A DNA stretch of 64,000 nt from the NCBI RefSeq assembly GCF_003597675.1, contig NZ_CP030827.1, forward strand, positions 1,178,001 through 1,242,000, given 5' to 3'. The translations under genes and the position numbers were made by a program. The notes below the pieces were generated by a model. It ran no database searches and was not told the DNA's origin. It saw only the letters and a list, made by a program, of their open reading frames with translations. This document shows, in pieces, positions 20,722-30,101 of this stretch (position 1 is its first letter; every line of letters starts with the position of its first letter). The DNA comes from Neorhizobium sp. NCHU2750 (GTDB lineage Bacteria; Pseudomonadota; Alphaproteobacteria; Rhizobiales; Rhizobiaceae).

Positions 20722-22137
20722 TTATTCAATGACAAATTGCCGAACGAGTTCAAGGCTCTCGGACAGAAGCCTTTGAGCTTCTGTCTCGGTTCTTGCCTCC
20801 ACATAACAGCGCATTTCCGGCGCATTCCCGGATGGGCGCAGGTGAACGATCGAACCGTCGGCCAGAAACGCCCTCAAACCGTCTGTATCGTTGAGGTCAA
20901 CGACGGCGCCGAGCGGTGCCAGAAACGCCGCGATATTGTCTGGCGACTGGCGCAGATGGGTCATCAAGGCGGAACTGTTCTCGACCGGAAAATTCTCCAG
21001 CCGGTCCGCTGCCGCAAAAGGCAGTTTGAACTCGCCTGCAAGGCACGACAGCGGCAGCCTTTGGCTCGCCGCAAACCCCAGAACCATCAAAATAGGAACG
21101 AAGCTGTCGCGTGTTGGTAAAGGTGTAAGCGCTCCGCCCGGCACGTTAAAATTGGATGCCGTCAGCAAGCCGCCATTGGCCTCAAATCCCATGACACCGG
21201 TCTGCGCTCTGCTAAGCGCCTCCTGCATGCCGGCGATGACAAAGGGGGAGCCGACCTTGGTTCGCACGACCTCGAATGTTCCGCTGGCCTCGATACCTGA
21301 ATTTGACGTAACGGGTGTGACGACAATTTTTGCACCGAGCGCACGGGCCGCAACCAGCCCAAGAAGATCGCCACGCAACGGCGTCCCTGTTTCGTCGGCA
21401 ACGAGCGGGCGATCACCGTCGCCATCCGCGGACACGATCCCGTCAAGTTGGTGTTCCTCTGCCCAAGCTGCCAGTTGCGCGATCGTCTCGACTGATACGG
21501 CTTCCGTGTCGACGGGGATGAATGTGTCGGAATAGCCAAGCTCAACGACGTCAGCGCCATAATAGCCGAGCGTCTCGGCCAGCAGCTCCCGGGCAACCGT
21601 GGAATGCTGGTAAACGCCAAATCTGAGGCCGGAAAGTGCCTTGCTTGGCAACACACTGCGCACACGTTCCTTAAACAAAGTGATGGCGCTGTCTTTTGCC
21701 GAGGGGCTGTCACCGGCCGTTGCATCGATATCGGTCTTTTCGAGAACTGCCGCGATCGCCGAAATTTTCTGCTCATCGCCTTTGTCGATCTCGCCATCGG
21801 CGCGGTAGAATTTTATCCCGTTGCGGTCGGCGGGAATATGTGACCCGGTGATCATCAAAGACGGAGCCCCGATTTTGAGCCCGTAAAGGGCGAGAACGGG
21901 CGTTGCAACATCGCCGCAGTCGATGGGCGTGAGACCGGCGCGACGCAAGGCTCCAATACAGGTTGCCACAATCGATGGACTGGACGGACGCAGATCCCGG
22001 CCGACGAGAACGCGATCACCGGGCTTTGCCAAGCCGCTTTCAAAGAGATGCTCGGCAAATGCCTGGGCATAGAGCGCGCTGGCCCGGCCTTCGAGATCTA
22101 CAACCAGGCCTCTAAGACCGCTCGTGCCGAACTTCAT
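20722..22137 (-). CDS. manB: phosphomannomutase
   Basis: 471 residues of the alpha-D-phosphohexomutase family. The phosphoserine loop TGSHIPADRNGIKFY (near 98) and metal loop SADGDGDRPLV (near 237) are intact, and the sugar-binding region and C-terminal RPSGNAPEMRCYVEA phosphate-binding loop are present. It converts mannose-6-phosphate to mannose-1-phosphate for ManC. It heads the minus-strand unit manB-manC-ugd. It might also accept glucose phosphates, as some homologues do. Confidence 0.93.
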   Translation of the reverse strand: MKFGTSGLRGLVVDLEGRASALYAQAFAEHLFESGLAKPGDRVLVGRDLRPSSPSIVATCIGALRRAGLTPIDCGDVATPVLALYGLKIGAPSLMITGSHIPADRNGIKFYRADGEIDKGDEQKISAIAAVLEKTDIDATAGDSPSAKDSAITLFKERVRSVLPSKALSGLRFGVYQHSTVARELLAETLGYYGADVVELGYSDTFIPVDTEAVSVETIAQLAAWAEEHQLDGIVSADGDGDRPLVADETGTPLRGDLLGLVAARALGAKIVVTPVTSNSGIEASGTFEVVRTKVGSPFVIAGMQEALSRAQTGVMGFEANGGLLTASNFNVPGGALTPLPTRDSFVPILMVLGFAASQRLPLSCLAGEFKLPFAAADRLENFPVENSSALMTHLRQSPDNIAAFLAPLGAVVDLNDTDGLRAFLADGSIVHLRPSGNAPEMRCYVEARTETEAQRLLSESLELVRQFVIE

Positions 22138-22334
22138 GCGCTAACCTTCCAGTTGCCGTCAGTCTATGTCTGTAGCCGATCAGGCCGCCAACCAAAGTGT
22201 ATTTTGAATATAGCGTTAAAATCCTGGGGGAATTGGCGCCGTGCAAGCCTTGTCAAAAAAACTGCGCCGTGAGGCTTGCAAGTCAACAAAGAGCCGCCAT
22301 GGCAGCCCTTAGCTGTCACGGAAATCAGACGCTC

Positions 22335-23039
22335 TCAAAAGCCCTTGCCACCGCGAAGTTCCGAATAGATCGTCCCAGCGATGATCAAAAGATCAAGCCG
22401 GAGAGAGAAATTGGAGACATAGTGGAGGTCGCAGGCGATCCGTGCCCGTGCCTTTGAGGCGCGATCCGTTGGACCGCGAAGCCCCCGCATCTGAGCAAGC
22501 CCGGTCATGCCAGGCCGCATCGCATGGCGAAGGTGATATTGCGGCACCAGTTCTTCGTAAGGAACGCCGGCAGCAAGCATACCGAGCGCGTGGCAACGAG
22601 GGCCGACAAGCGACATGTCGCCTTTCAAGACATTCAGAAGCTGCGGCAGTTCGTCAATGTTCAGTCGTCGGATAAGTCGACCGACGCGGGTCACGCGGGG
22701 ATCGTCAACCACCGTTTGCGCAACGCCGCTCGCATCGCCACGATCGACATACATCGAGCGGAATTTATAGACCTTGATTTCCTCGCAGTTTCGCCCCCAG
22801 CGCTTCTGGTAAAACAGAACCGGTCCTTTGCTGTCGATCTTGATTGCTGCAGCGACCAGCAAAAGCACGGGCAGCAAGATAATCAGTGCGACGCAGGAAA
22901 TCACCACGTCGATCGCCCTTTTCGACGCCATTTGCCAAGATTTTGGCGCACGAATGCTAACGTCACTGTAAGCCTTGCCAGACTCAACTGGCAATGGGCG
23001 CTCGGTAGCTTCCGTGTGTAAGATACTCAAAGAAACCAT
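22335..23039 (-). CDS. initiating sugar-phosphate transferase (WcaJ/ExoY family)
   Basis: 234 residues. After about 35 polar residues comes a single hydrophobic hairpin (near 42-68), then the catalytic domain with KGPVLFYQKRWGRN, KFRSMYVD, RRLNIDELPQLLNVLKGDMS and VGPRC, all hallmarks of the bacterial sugar transferase family. It moves a hexose-1-phosphate from a UDP-sugar to undecaprenyl phosphate, the first step of repeat-unit assembly. The long N-terminal membrane domain of full WcaJ is missing, so it is the short ExoY-like type. It lies about 200 nt upstream of manB, likely in the same transcription direction, with an AT-rich promoter region before it. Confidence 0.92.
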   Translation of the reverse strand: MVSLSILHTEATERPLPVESGKAYSDVSIRAPKSWQMASKRAIDVVISCVALIILLPVLLLVAAAIKIDSKGPVLFYQKRWGRNCEEIKVYKFRSMYVDRGDASGVAQTVVDDPRVTRVGRLIRRLNIDELPQLLNVLKGDMSLVGPRCHALGMLAAGVPYEELVPQYHLRHAMRPGMTGLAQMRGLRGPTDRASKARARIACDLHYVSNFSLRLDLLIIAGTIYSELRGGKGF

Positions 23040-23636
23040 TGTTGGCCTATTATTGCGATAGACTATGAATTACCCAATAGCGCACAATTATATCCTTGTC
23101 AGCGGCGAAATTAATAATTGGTTAAATATCGTATTCTGGAGTATTTCTGGAGGTGTTGATGCACTCTTTAGATGCATTGTGAGGCGAGCTGTGCCGATAT
23201 TTTATGCCGGTCTGAGGTGAGTTTTGCTTGTCTAATATTTGAGCGGACGTGGAATGTTCTATTTCTGGTTGTTCGGGAGGCGGCGACATCGACGCCTTCG
23301 CGGTCAGACGCAGTAGGGGGTGGGCGCGGCGAATCGCAGTGCGAACCGCGACGTCGCGCGGGTCGGCACGCAATGGCGTGCAAACTTTCCTCATCCAGGA
23401 TATAGATTTTATAGTCTGAAATTTTCCACAGCCATGTGGAGTACGTATTGTTATGGTTATGTCTCATAGCTTTACCCGAAAAGGAACGTCTCCGGCGCAT
23501 AATCGATGGATACGAATTATGTATTATTTTTGCATAGAGATCGATAAACGTGATAGTCTGTCGCATTGGATTGTCGGTGGGTCCGGTGAAGGGATATCGC
23601 GCAGGCCCAAAGCTTGAGATGCGGCTGGGAGACGTT
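23040..23636. other. spacer upstream of the mobilisation genes
   Basis: 597 nt without a convincing gene. The first 130 nt are AT-rich and should carry the promoter for the sugar transferase. The middle holds the candidate oriT at 23366-23439. Confidence 0.45.
23366..23439 (-). other. candidate origin of transfer (oriT) with nick-like core
   Basis: On the minus strand the 9-mer TATATCCTG (23396-23404) equals the core of Ti-plasmid T-DNA borders and resembles the nick region of IncP-type oriT. It is flanked by two perfect inverted repeats: CCACATGGCTGTGG (23426-23439, 21 nt 5' of the core on that strand) and GCACGC-loop-GCGTGC (23366-23381, 14 nt 3'). A MobC-like gene and a relaxase begin about 200 nt away. 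The combination suggests an oriT; the 9-mer alone would not. Confidence 0.5.
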
Positions 23637-24014
23637 ATGGCGAGACGTCGAAATAAGGTGATCTCCGTGCGGGCAAGTGAGAGCGAGCTTGCGAGCATTG
23701 TCGAAATCGCGGGCCGCCATCACCTGCCGGTGTCGGACTTTGTCAGGTCGGCGGCACTTGAGGCTGTCGGGGCTTGTGGTTTCTACTCGGATGACGACCG
23801 GCGTCTGCTGCTTTATCTGCGCGATGAGCTGAAGCAGGAAGGTTTTAACCTGACGGCGATCTTGATTGCGTTGAACCGCGACCGGAATTTCTCAAGTGAA
23901 GAGGTTAAGGACAGTATTCTTGCGATGCAGCAGGCGATCGCCGCGTTGAGCGTGGAAATTCTAGGCCTGGCAAAATTCCCCGCACGTTCATCAAGAGGAG
24001 GTGCCGGTGCCTGA
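23637..24014 (+). CDS. MobC-like relaxosome accessory protein
   Basis: 125 residues from the ATG at 23637, with GGGAG upstream. It starts ARRRNKVISVRASESELASI, a ribbon-helix-helix-type strand and helix, followed by HHLPVSDFVRSAALEAVG, the typical second helix of MobC/MbeC proteins. The C-terminal half is a helical segment. Such proteins bind oriT and help the relaxase open the strand. The stop overlaps the relaxase start by a few nt, a normal mobC-relaxase arrangement. Confidence 0.75.
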   Translation: MARRRNKVISVRASESELASIVEIAGRHHLPVSDFVRSAALEAVGACGFYSDDDRRLLLYLRDELKQEGFNLTAILIALNRDRNFSSEEVKDSILAMQQAIAALSVEILGLAKFPARSSRGGAGA

Positions 24015-26031
24015 ATTGGCCTCTGGATTGGTGAATGACTGGCTCAGCCGCCGCTCATCCGTGATCGCTGAAATCAGTGCGTCGGGCCGCGAACTCGACG
24101 CATGGTGGAAAAAGACCGGCCGGCGTGCATTCTGGAACGAAACACGGAACTCATCTGTGGCCTTAAGCGGACACAATGCGCCCGAGAGCCACCAGGCCAG
24201 ATTGACGCGGTTCGCCAGGATGGCGAACGGCGCAACGCCCGCAGTCATCAAAGTTGCCGGATTTGGCGGTGGGGCAGGGACGCAACGGCTCATCTCTTAC
24301 ATATCACGAGATGGGCGTCTTCCCGTCGAGACTGAAACCGGGCGCGATCTTTCCGGGCGACATGTTGCCGCCGATCTCGCAAGAGACTGGTCGCCGCTCT
24401 TTCGAGATGCTGAAAAGAGCAAGGATGTCGGCCTGTTTAAAATTGACATCGTTTGGCGGGCGGCGACCGTCCCTTCATTGGATCAGAACCTGTCGGTGGT
24501 CCGTGATCTCTTCGGCGATCGAACCTTTGCTATCGCAGTTGCAGCATCCGCTCATCAAGTCAGGATCGAAGCGCTTGTGGTCCTTCTCTCACCAAGTCAG
24601 GGCCGCCTGTCCGTTGATGATAAGGCGAATGCTGCACTCGACACCCGCCTCCGTTTTTCTCTCGGCAATCGCGCGTTATCAGCTTCGATCGTCCTCAAGG
24701 CGACGCAGCATGGCCTGCGTCATGCTGCGAGCGCATTGGATGATCTCGTTCAGCGCAATCCACACGCGACCTTTGATCACAACGGCAGACCGATTGGGGA
24801 TAAGGCTCAGGCAAAGCAGATCATGCAGCAGGACTGGCGTTCTAAGCTCGGAAGCCGATCGCCGCGCGATACGCTGCATTTGATCGTCTCTGGATCAGAA
24901 AAAGGTAGATCTGCATCTTTTGAACCGGCGCTTCGCCAATTCTTGGCACAGGAGTTTCAAGGCTATCGTTATGTCTTTGCCATCCATTCCCCCGAGAGTG
25001 ATCCGAAATCTCAACATAAAGGCGGAAGAAGGCCGCATCTGCATGCCCATGTCGTCGTCGCGACAAGGTCGAGCTATGGTGATCGCTTGGCGGTATGGAT
25101 CGACGATCTAAATCGCTGGCGCCGCAATTTCGCCGAGGCAGCGCGCAATCACGGCATGGCAATGGAGCTGACCCATCGTCATGAAATGCTGTCTGCACCC
25201 GCCTTCGGTTATCGGGATGTAAAACCGATCGGGACGCTGGGACGCACCCAACATCAAGGCACAAGTGTTGCGGCTCAGCGCCGCTATGACGCCAAACGAT
25301 CGGATGAAGCTCGTCTTAACCGAGGCGAGGTCGCAAAGAGCCGCGCAATTGCATCCCAGAAGCTATGGCTTGAGATCGCCAATGGCAGCGGGTCACCGGT
25401 CGGCCGCCAATTTTCGCAGCGCATCTTGTCGAGATTTGAAGCGCTTGGGTTCGAGGCGGCTACCGGACAGCGTCAGGGGAAGGAACTAAGCCAGAAAGGG
25501 GAGGCCAAACCGATGGTCAGCAGACAACCGATCGATGCCGCAGGCGCCGGGAGAGAGGACAATGTAGAGAGGTCGAGCAAGCGCCATAGCGAAGAAGTGA
25601 AACAGGGCGAGGCCAGACTGGCAGCGCGGGAGCAAGAACAGTCCGCGTCATCTGAAAGTTCTCCGTCATATCGACAAAGGGCGATAAAGGCCGTGTTCGG
25701 GACCGGAAAATCACGATCTGACAGCGCGCGGACTGCTAAAGATGATGTGAGGCGTAGCCTCGAGACGGACATTGCCCGTCTCGCGCATTGGGGCTCACCA
25801 GGAAATGCCGATGCTCGCGATCAGGTGGCCTATCCCCCGAAAAGCGACGGATCACAATCGGCGCCTGTCGAGCAATTCCATCAACACTCGCAGGCTCGGT
25901 TCGGAGAATCTGGAGAGCGACGGCGCCCCAACGGTTCCGATCGGGAGAGAAATGGATCGGAAAAGGCCTCGATCGCACAAGGGCCGCATAGGGCGCGCGA
26001 CGACGGATATGATAGAGACTATGAAAGGTGA
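24007..26031 (+). CDS. conjugative relaxase (MobP/VirD2-like)
   Basis: 674 residues from the GTG at 24007, 6 nt after AGAGGAG; GTG at 24001 is an alternative. Signs of a relaxase are an RLISYISRDGRLP segment near residue 95 (motif with candidate catalytic Tyr) and the three-histidine motif PHLHAHVVV near 343, which binds the metal ion. The C-terminal 200 residues are polar, charged and probably disordered or used in transfer recognition. It would nick oriT and lead the strand through a type IV secretion system supplied by another element, since none is encoded here. It is coupled to the MobC-like gene and to the next gene. Confidence 0.8.
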   Translation: MPELASGLVNDWLSRRSSVIAEISASGRELDAWWKKTGRRAFWNETRNSSVALSGHNAPESHQARLTRFARMANGATPAVIKVAGFGGGAGTQRLISYISRDGRLPVETETGRDLSGRHVAADLARDWSPLFRDAEKSKDVGLFKIDIVWRAATVPSLDQNLSVVRDLFGDRTFAIAVAASAHQVRIEALVVLLSPSQGRLSVDDKANAALDTRLRFSLGNRALSASIVLKATQHGLRHAASALDDLVQRNPHATFDHNGRPIGDKAQAKQIMQQDWRSKLGSRSPRDTLHLIVSGSEKGRSASFEPALRQFLAQEFQGYRYVFAIHSPESDPKSQHKGGRRPHLHAHVVVATRSSYGDRLAVWIDDLNRWRRNFAEAARNHGMAMELTHRHEMLSAPAFGYRDVKPIGTLGRTQHQGTSVAAQRRYDAKRSDEARLNRGEVAKSRAIASQKLWLEIANGSGSPVGRQFSQRILSRFEALGFEAATGQRQGKELSQKGEAKPMVSRQPIDAAGAGREDNVERSSKRHSEEVKQGEARLAAREQEQSASSESSPSYRQRAIKAVFGTGKSRSDSARTAKDDVRRSLETDIARLAHWGSPGNADARDQVAYPPKSDGSQSAPVEQFHQHSQARFGESGERRRPNGSDRERNGSEKASIAQGPHRARDDGYDRDYER

Positions 26032-27078
26032 GTGAAGCAGGCGATTCACGCATCCTATTGGTCGACAAAGCCTATGGGACTTGAGACATGCCTGACTGCT
26101 TTGCCGAGGAACGGGCGTCTAGACGGGAAAGAATGGATTTTGGAAGGTAAAGACGACCATCTTGATGAAGCGCTCGGTCATCTCCCGATCAGGAAGAGAC
26201 GGGAGCTCGGCCGCGTTCTCAAAATCATCTTCGCGGAATTCGATGCGGCGCAGCAGACCAAGCTCTCTGAAAAGAAGCGCTCGGGGCGGATCCTGAAGGT
26301 CATTTTATTTGGATCATATGCTCGCGGCGATTGGGTCGAAGACCGCAAGAGTGGCTATCGATCCGATTACGATATTCTCGTTGTGGTCAATGTCAAAACG
26401 GTCGGCGAAGACAACGAGCTCTGGCATCACGTATCAGAGCGAATTCTGCGGGAACTGACGATCACCAAGACGTTGCAAACGCCGACCAACGTGATCGTCC
26501 ACACGTTGCATGACGTCAATGATCAACTCGCGCGGGGCAGGCCATTTTTCGTTGATGTCGTGCGTGATGGGCGGATGCTGTATGAGGAAGCCGGGCATCC
26601 GTTCGGCAAACTTAGCTTACTAAACGACAAGGAAACATCCAGCGTCGCAAATGCCCATTTTGAGAATTGGTTTACCAGCGCGTCTGAGCGCTTTGAGATG
26701 GCTCAGGAGGCAATAAACAGAGGATATAATAAAAACGGCGCTTTTGATCTCCATCAGACTGTCGAAAAACTCTACCACTGCGCTCTTTTAGTTCTAACAT
26801 CTTACAGTCCGAAATCTCATAGGCTGAAGAGCTTGCGGTCGTTTGCGGAAGGTGTTTCGCCTCTACTGGTAGAGGCCTGGCCTCGCGACAGCAAGTTGTC
26901 AAGGCGGGCATTCGAGCGACTGGATCGCGCCTATGTCGAGGCACGCTATTCTCCTCACTACAGTGTCTCGGGCGATGAACTTGTTTGGTTGATAGGAAGG
27001 ATAACTGTGCTCCTCCAACTCGTTGAATCGATATGCAAAGAAAAAATCTCTACTCTTAATGAACGTGGCGATCTTTAG
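26032..27078 (+). CDS. fused nucleotidyltransferase-HEPN protein
   Basis: 348 residues. The GTG start follows the relaxase stop with no gap, with GAAAGG just upstream. The N-terminal half has a minimal nucleotidyltransferase: VILFGSYARGDW, then SDYDILVVV with the metal-binding Asp pair. The C-terminal third (about 205-325) is a HEPN domain, with the HQTVEKLYHCALLVLT helix and a late EARYSPHY segment. The spacing Arg-x3-His differs from the Arg-x4-6-His motif of RNase HEPN toxins, so toxicity is doubtful. MNT and HEPN proteins often form toxin-antitoxin or defence pairs. Here it looks like cargo of the mobile module. Confidence 0.8.
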   Translation: MKQAIHASYWSTKPMGLETCLTALPRNGRLDGKEWILEGKDDHLDEALGHLPIRKRRELGRVLKIIFAEFDAAQQTKLSEKKRSGRILKVILFGSYARGDWVEDRKSGYRSDYDILVVVNVKTVGEDNELWHHVSERILRELTITKTLQTPTNVIVHTLHDVNDQLARGRPFFVDVVRDGRMLYEEAGHPFGKLSLLNDKETSSVANAHFENWFTSASERFEMAQEAINRGYNKNGAFDLHQTVEKLYHCALLVLTSYSPKSHRLKSLRSFAEGVSPLLVEAWPRDSKLSRRAFERLDRAYVEARYSPHYSVSGDELVWLIGRITVLLQLVESICKEKISTLNERGDL

Positions 27079-27338
27079 GGTATCGAAAATACGGTGAACT
27101 GTTCTAGTCGGAGACATTCACCTCGCCATTTCAAGGATAGTTTATGGATCATTGATAAGGTCGCGGGATGCCGTAATATTCTTCCGGTTTTTCCTATCGG
27201 TTGAACCGGAAGTAATGTGTTTCAACTGCAACATTGTTTCATAAATGCGCTGATCAGAAAAAAATGTAAGTTTCATTTTCCATATTCCGGTTAGAAGAAG
27301 AGTGCCTGCGACGGGGCGAGGGGCTTTTGAGGGGTAGT

Positions 27339-28535
27339 ATGCGTTCTTTAAATATATTGATTTTGTTGTCGGCCACTGCGTTGACTGGCTGCACTGCGAT
27401 GTCCGCATCCGGCCCGTCGGCAAGAAGCATCGATTCTGAGGCAAGCGTTAAGGTTACGCCTGCCAAGGAAAAAGCCAAGGCGGGCGTCGATTACGCATTG
27501 GTTGATATAAGCTCGTCGGTTCTCAAATACGTCCCGAATGTTGGCGCCGAAGGCCTCTCGGATGGATTCGGTGGTGGTAAGGGGCCCGTACCGACCTTGC
27601 CTTTGGGTATCGGCGACATTGTCCAGATCGCAATTTTCGAATCTCAGGCGGGTGGCCTCTTCATTCCTTCCGATGCGGGAAGTCGCCCTGGTAATTACAT
27701 TACGCTCCCCTCGCAGACGGTCGATCGTGATGGCAATATTTCAGTACCCTATGCCGGCAAGGTAAAGGCTGCTGGTCGCACGACCGACCAGGTGCGTGTC
27801 GATATCGAGGATCGACTGGCCAATAGAGCGATCGAGCCTCAGGTCGTCATCTCGATCGTATCAAGCGTCTCGGCGCAGGTCGCCATTTTGGGCGATGTCA
27901 ATGCGCCTCAGAAGGTACAGATCACCGAAGCGGGTGATCGTATTCTCGATGTCATCTCGAAGGCTGGAGGTCTGAGTGCCTCCGGTGAAGAGAGCTATAT
28001 CACATTGCAACGCCGTGGCCGTTCGGCACGCGTGAGATACAATACGCTGGTTGAAAAGCCCGCCGAGAATATCTTCGTTATCCCTGGGGACACGGTCTTG
28101 GTCGATCGTGAGCGCAGGACCTTCACAGCCTTTGGCGCCTCTGGCGCAAACGGGCGTTTCGATTTCGAAGAATCGAATCTCACGCTGTCTGAAGCTCTGG
28201 CAAAGTCTGGTGGTCTGCTCGACTCCCGGGCTGATCCTGGCCAGGTGTTCCTCTATCGCATCGTCGCAAAGGACTTCCTGCGTAAGCTTGGCGTTGATAC
28301 GTCCCGTTTTGCTTCAGACGATGTGCCCGTCATCTTCCGCGCAAATCTGCGCGATCCCTCTATGTTCTTCGCGGCGACCAAGTTCCCGATGCAGGACAAG
28401 GACGTTCTTTACGTCACCAATTCCGATGCCGCAGAACTCAGCAAGTTCTTCGATCTTCTCAATACGACCCCGGCAGGCACGGCCAATATCACCGGCAATG
28501 CGCTGTCGACCAAGGACGCAGTCAAGTCGTTCTAA
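27339..28535 (+). CDS. outer-membrane polysaccharide export lipoprotein (Wza-like)
   Basis: 398 residues from the ATG at 27339, with GAGGGG upstream. The signal peptide ends in a lipobox LTGC near residue 19, so the mature protein is an outer-membrane lipoprotein. A poly-export domain begins near residue 90 (GIGDIVQIAIFES) and is followed by SLBB-type repeats (VAILGDVNAPQKVQITEAGDR near 190, and again near 275). It forms the outer-membrane channel for the polymer together with the Wzc-like kinase at 48056. A terminator follows. Confidence 0.92.
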   Translation: MRSLNILILLSATALTGCTAMSASGPSARSIDSEASVKVTPAKEKAKAGVDYALVDISSSVLKYVPNVGAEGLSDGFGGGKGPVPTLPLGIGDIVQIAIFESQAGGLFIPSDAGSRPGNYITLPSQTVDRDGNISVPYAGKVKAAGRTTDQVRVDIEDRLANRAIEPQVVISIVSSVSAQVAILGDVNAPQKVQITEAGDRILDVISKAGGLSASGEESYITLQRRGRSARVRYNTLVEKPAENIFVIPGDTVLVDRERRTFTAFGASGANGRFDFEESNLTLSEALAKSGGLLDSRADPGQVFLYRIVAKDFLRKLGVDTSRFASDDVPVIFRANLRDPSMFFAATKFPMQDKDVLYVTNSDAAELSKFFDLLNTTPAGTANITGNALSTKDAVKSF

Positions 28536-28562
28536 TCAAGCGCTTACCACTCGATCTTTAAG

Positions 28563-28583
28563 AGGCCCCGAAAGGGGCCTTTT
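28563..28583 (+). terminator. intrinsic terminator of the export lipoprotein gene
   Basis: A perfect 7-bp stem AGGCCCC / GGGGCCT closed by a GAAA tetraloop, then TTT. It lies about 28 nt after the stop. Confidence 0.9.
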
Positions 28584-28714
28584 CTGTAGGCCAACGATGC
28601 TTGGCGTGCCAAAATGAGCGATCTGTAAAATCTGAACGAATCGCTTAAACCCGAAGAAAATACCCCTTGATATCGTGCCCCCATAAGACATCGAAGAGAT
28701 GAGGAGTGGCGGGC

Positions 28715-29320
28715 ATGAGCATGAAAGCGCAACGGTTCGCATTAATTGGTGCGCTCGTAACAACAGCCATCCTAGCCGGTAGCGTCAACGCCTTTGCGTT
28801 GCCCCGCGCCGAAATCAACCGCTCATTGCCTCCAACACGCCCCTCTATCCATATCGCAACGACGCGTGAAACCATTCCGCCTTTTGCCTTCGCGAAATTT
28901 TGTGCCGATCAAGAAGATCAATGCGAAGTTCATGGCGGTCACGAGCCGATTTTGCTGACTAGGGACAAGCGTCTTGCTCTGCAAAAGATCAATGCCGAGG
29001 TCAATCACGACATTCGCTACCAGGATGATCCGACCAATCAAGATCTTTGGCGCGCGGGTGTGACCGCTGGCGACTGCGACGACTATGCGCTCACCAAGCG
29101 GCAAAGGCTGATGGCTGCAGGTTGGCCGTCCTCTGCCCTGCGAATTGCTACCGCACGCACGCAGGAGGGGATTGGACACGCGGTCTTGGTGGTGAGTACG
29201 GTAGAAGGTGACTATGTGCTCGATAACCGTACCAATGTGATGAAGCCTTGGTATGCCGCGAATCTTCATTGGATAAAGATCCAGTCTGAGGACGATCCGC
29301 GCAAGTGGCTGACGTTTTAG
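28715..29320 (+). CDS. exported transglutaminase-like cysteine protease (BTLCP family)
   Basis: 201 residues from the ATG at 28715, with GAGGAG 8 nt upstream. A Sec signal peptide covers about 1-26. The triad of the bacterial transglutaminase-like proteinases is visible: Cys in TAGDCDDYAL, His in GIGHAVLVV and Asp in YVLDNRTN. The best-known member is LapG, a periplasmic protease that cuts surface adhesins. The calcium-binding features of LapG cannot be judged here. Its place between the export lipoprotein and gmd suggests a periplasmic role in surface polymer or adhesin maturation; the substrate is unknown. Confidence 0.85.
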   Translation: MSMKAQRFALIGALVTTAILAGSVNAFALPRAEINRSLPPTRPSIHIATTRETIPPFAFAKFCADQEDQCEVHGGHEPILLTRDKRLALQKINAEVNHDIRYQDDPTNQDLWRAGVTAGDCDDYALTKRQRLMAAGWPSSALRIATARTQEGIGHAVLVVSTVEGDYVLDNRTNVMKPWYAANLHWIKIQSEDDPRKWLTF

Positions 29321-30101
29321 GAGCGTCGATCCGAAACTGCCGGGCCGCATCATACTGTTTGCGCCTTTGACATCGCTCTCCGTGAACTGTCGGCAAAATT
29401 TAGCGGACAATAGATCAGATCAAGCGTGACGCTGGGCATGATGGCCCAGCACATCGGCGACAGGCCCGCCATTGCTTTATCTCGTAAGGCCGCGCGCTTC
29501 ATGATCCCCGTTTGAGCCGTCAAGTGTGGGCGTAGCGGCGGCCACATGCGCTTCGCTGCGTAGTTCTCCCCCATGTACTCCGTGCGATCAATAGCCATAG
29601 CCCGCCGCGACCTTACCGCAAGGCAGACTACTTAGATGTATCGCTTGGATCGCCGCAAAGCGACGATTGTCTTCGAAGTCCAGAAGGCAAAGCGGACAAC
29701 GTTCGCCGGTGGAGTGAATTTGAATTGTGACCAGCCCTATACCGAAATCGCCGTCATGATATCTGATCAAATGGGAACAGCGAGCCAATTCAACCTTAAG
29801 GCAATCGTCTGGAGTTCTTGATGGCCCATTTTCCTAAGCCGCATTTAGGAAAATATTCATTTTGAGGCTGTTGCGCCAATGGTGATCTGCTTAGATCAAC
29901 TACAGATACCATGCCTACGGTCGATATGATGATGTTCACAAATGTATTGTTCGGTGTGCAATTAACTAGTCTGATTTTTATTTGTTGCTCTGCAATATTT
30001 TGTGCGTTACGCCTTTGTTGCGAGAATTCATCGGGGTAAATTTGAGTTCTTTCCACCGTTTCTATCCTGAAATTTGATGCGTTGATCATTCTGGGGGCAT
30101 T
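29321..30101. other. spacer upstream of gmd
   Basis: 780 nt. Weak overlapping frames on the minus strand (29350-29600) have an unusual Met/Arg/Ala composition and may be remnants, but no family is recognisable. The last 250 nt are AT-rich and should contain the gmd promoter. Confidence 0.4.

Noticed and set aside
29350..29598. Met/Arg-rich minus-strand ORF, possible transposase or integrase remnant
   Set aside because: No recognisable motif; adjacent frames look equally plausible.
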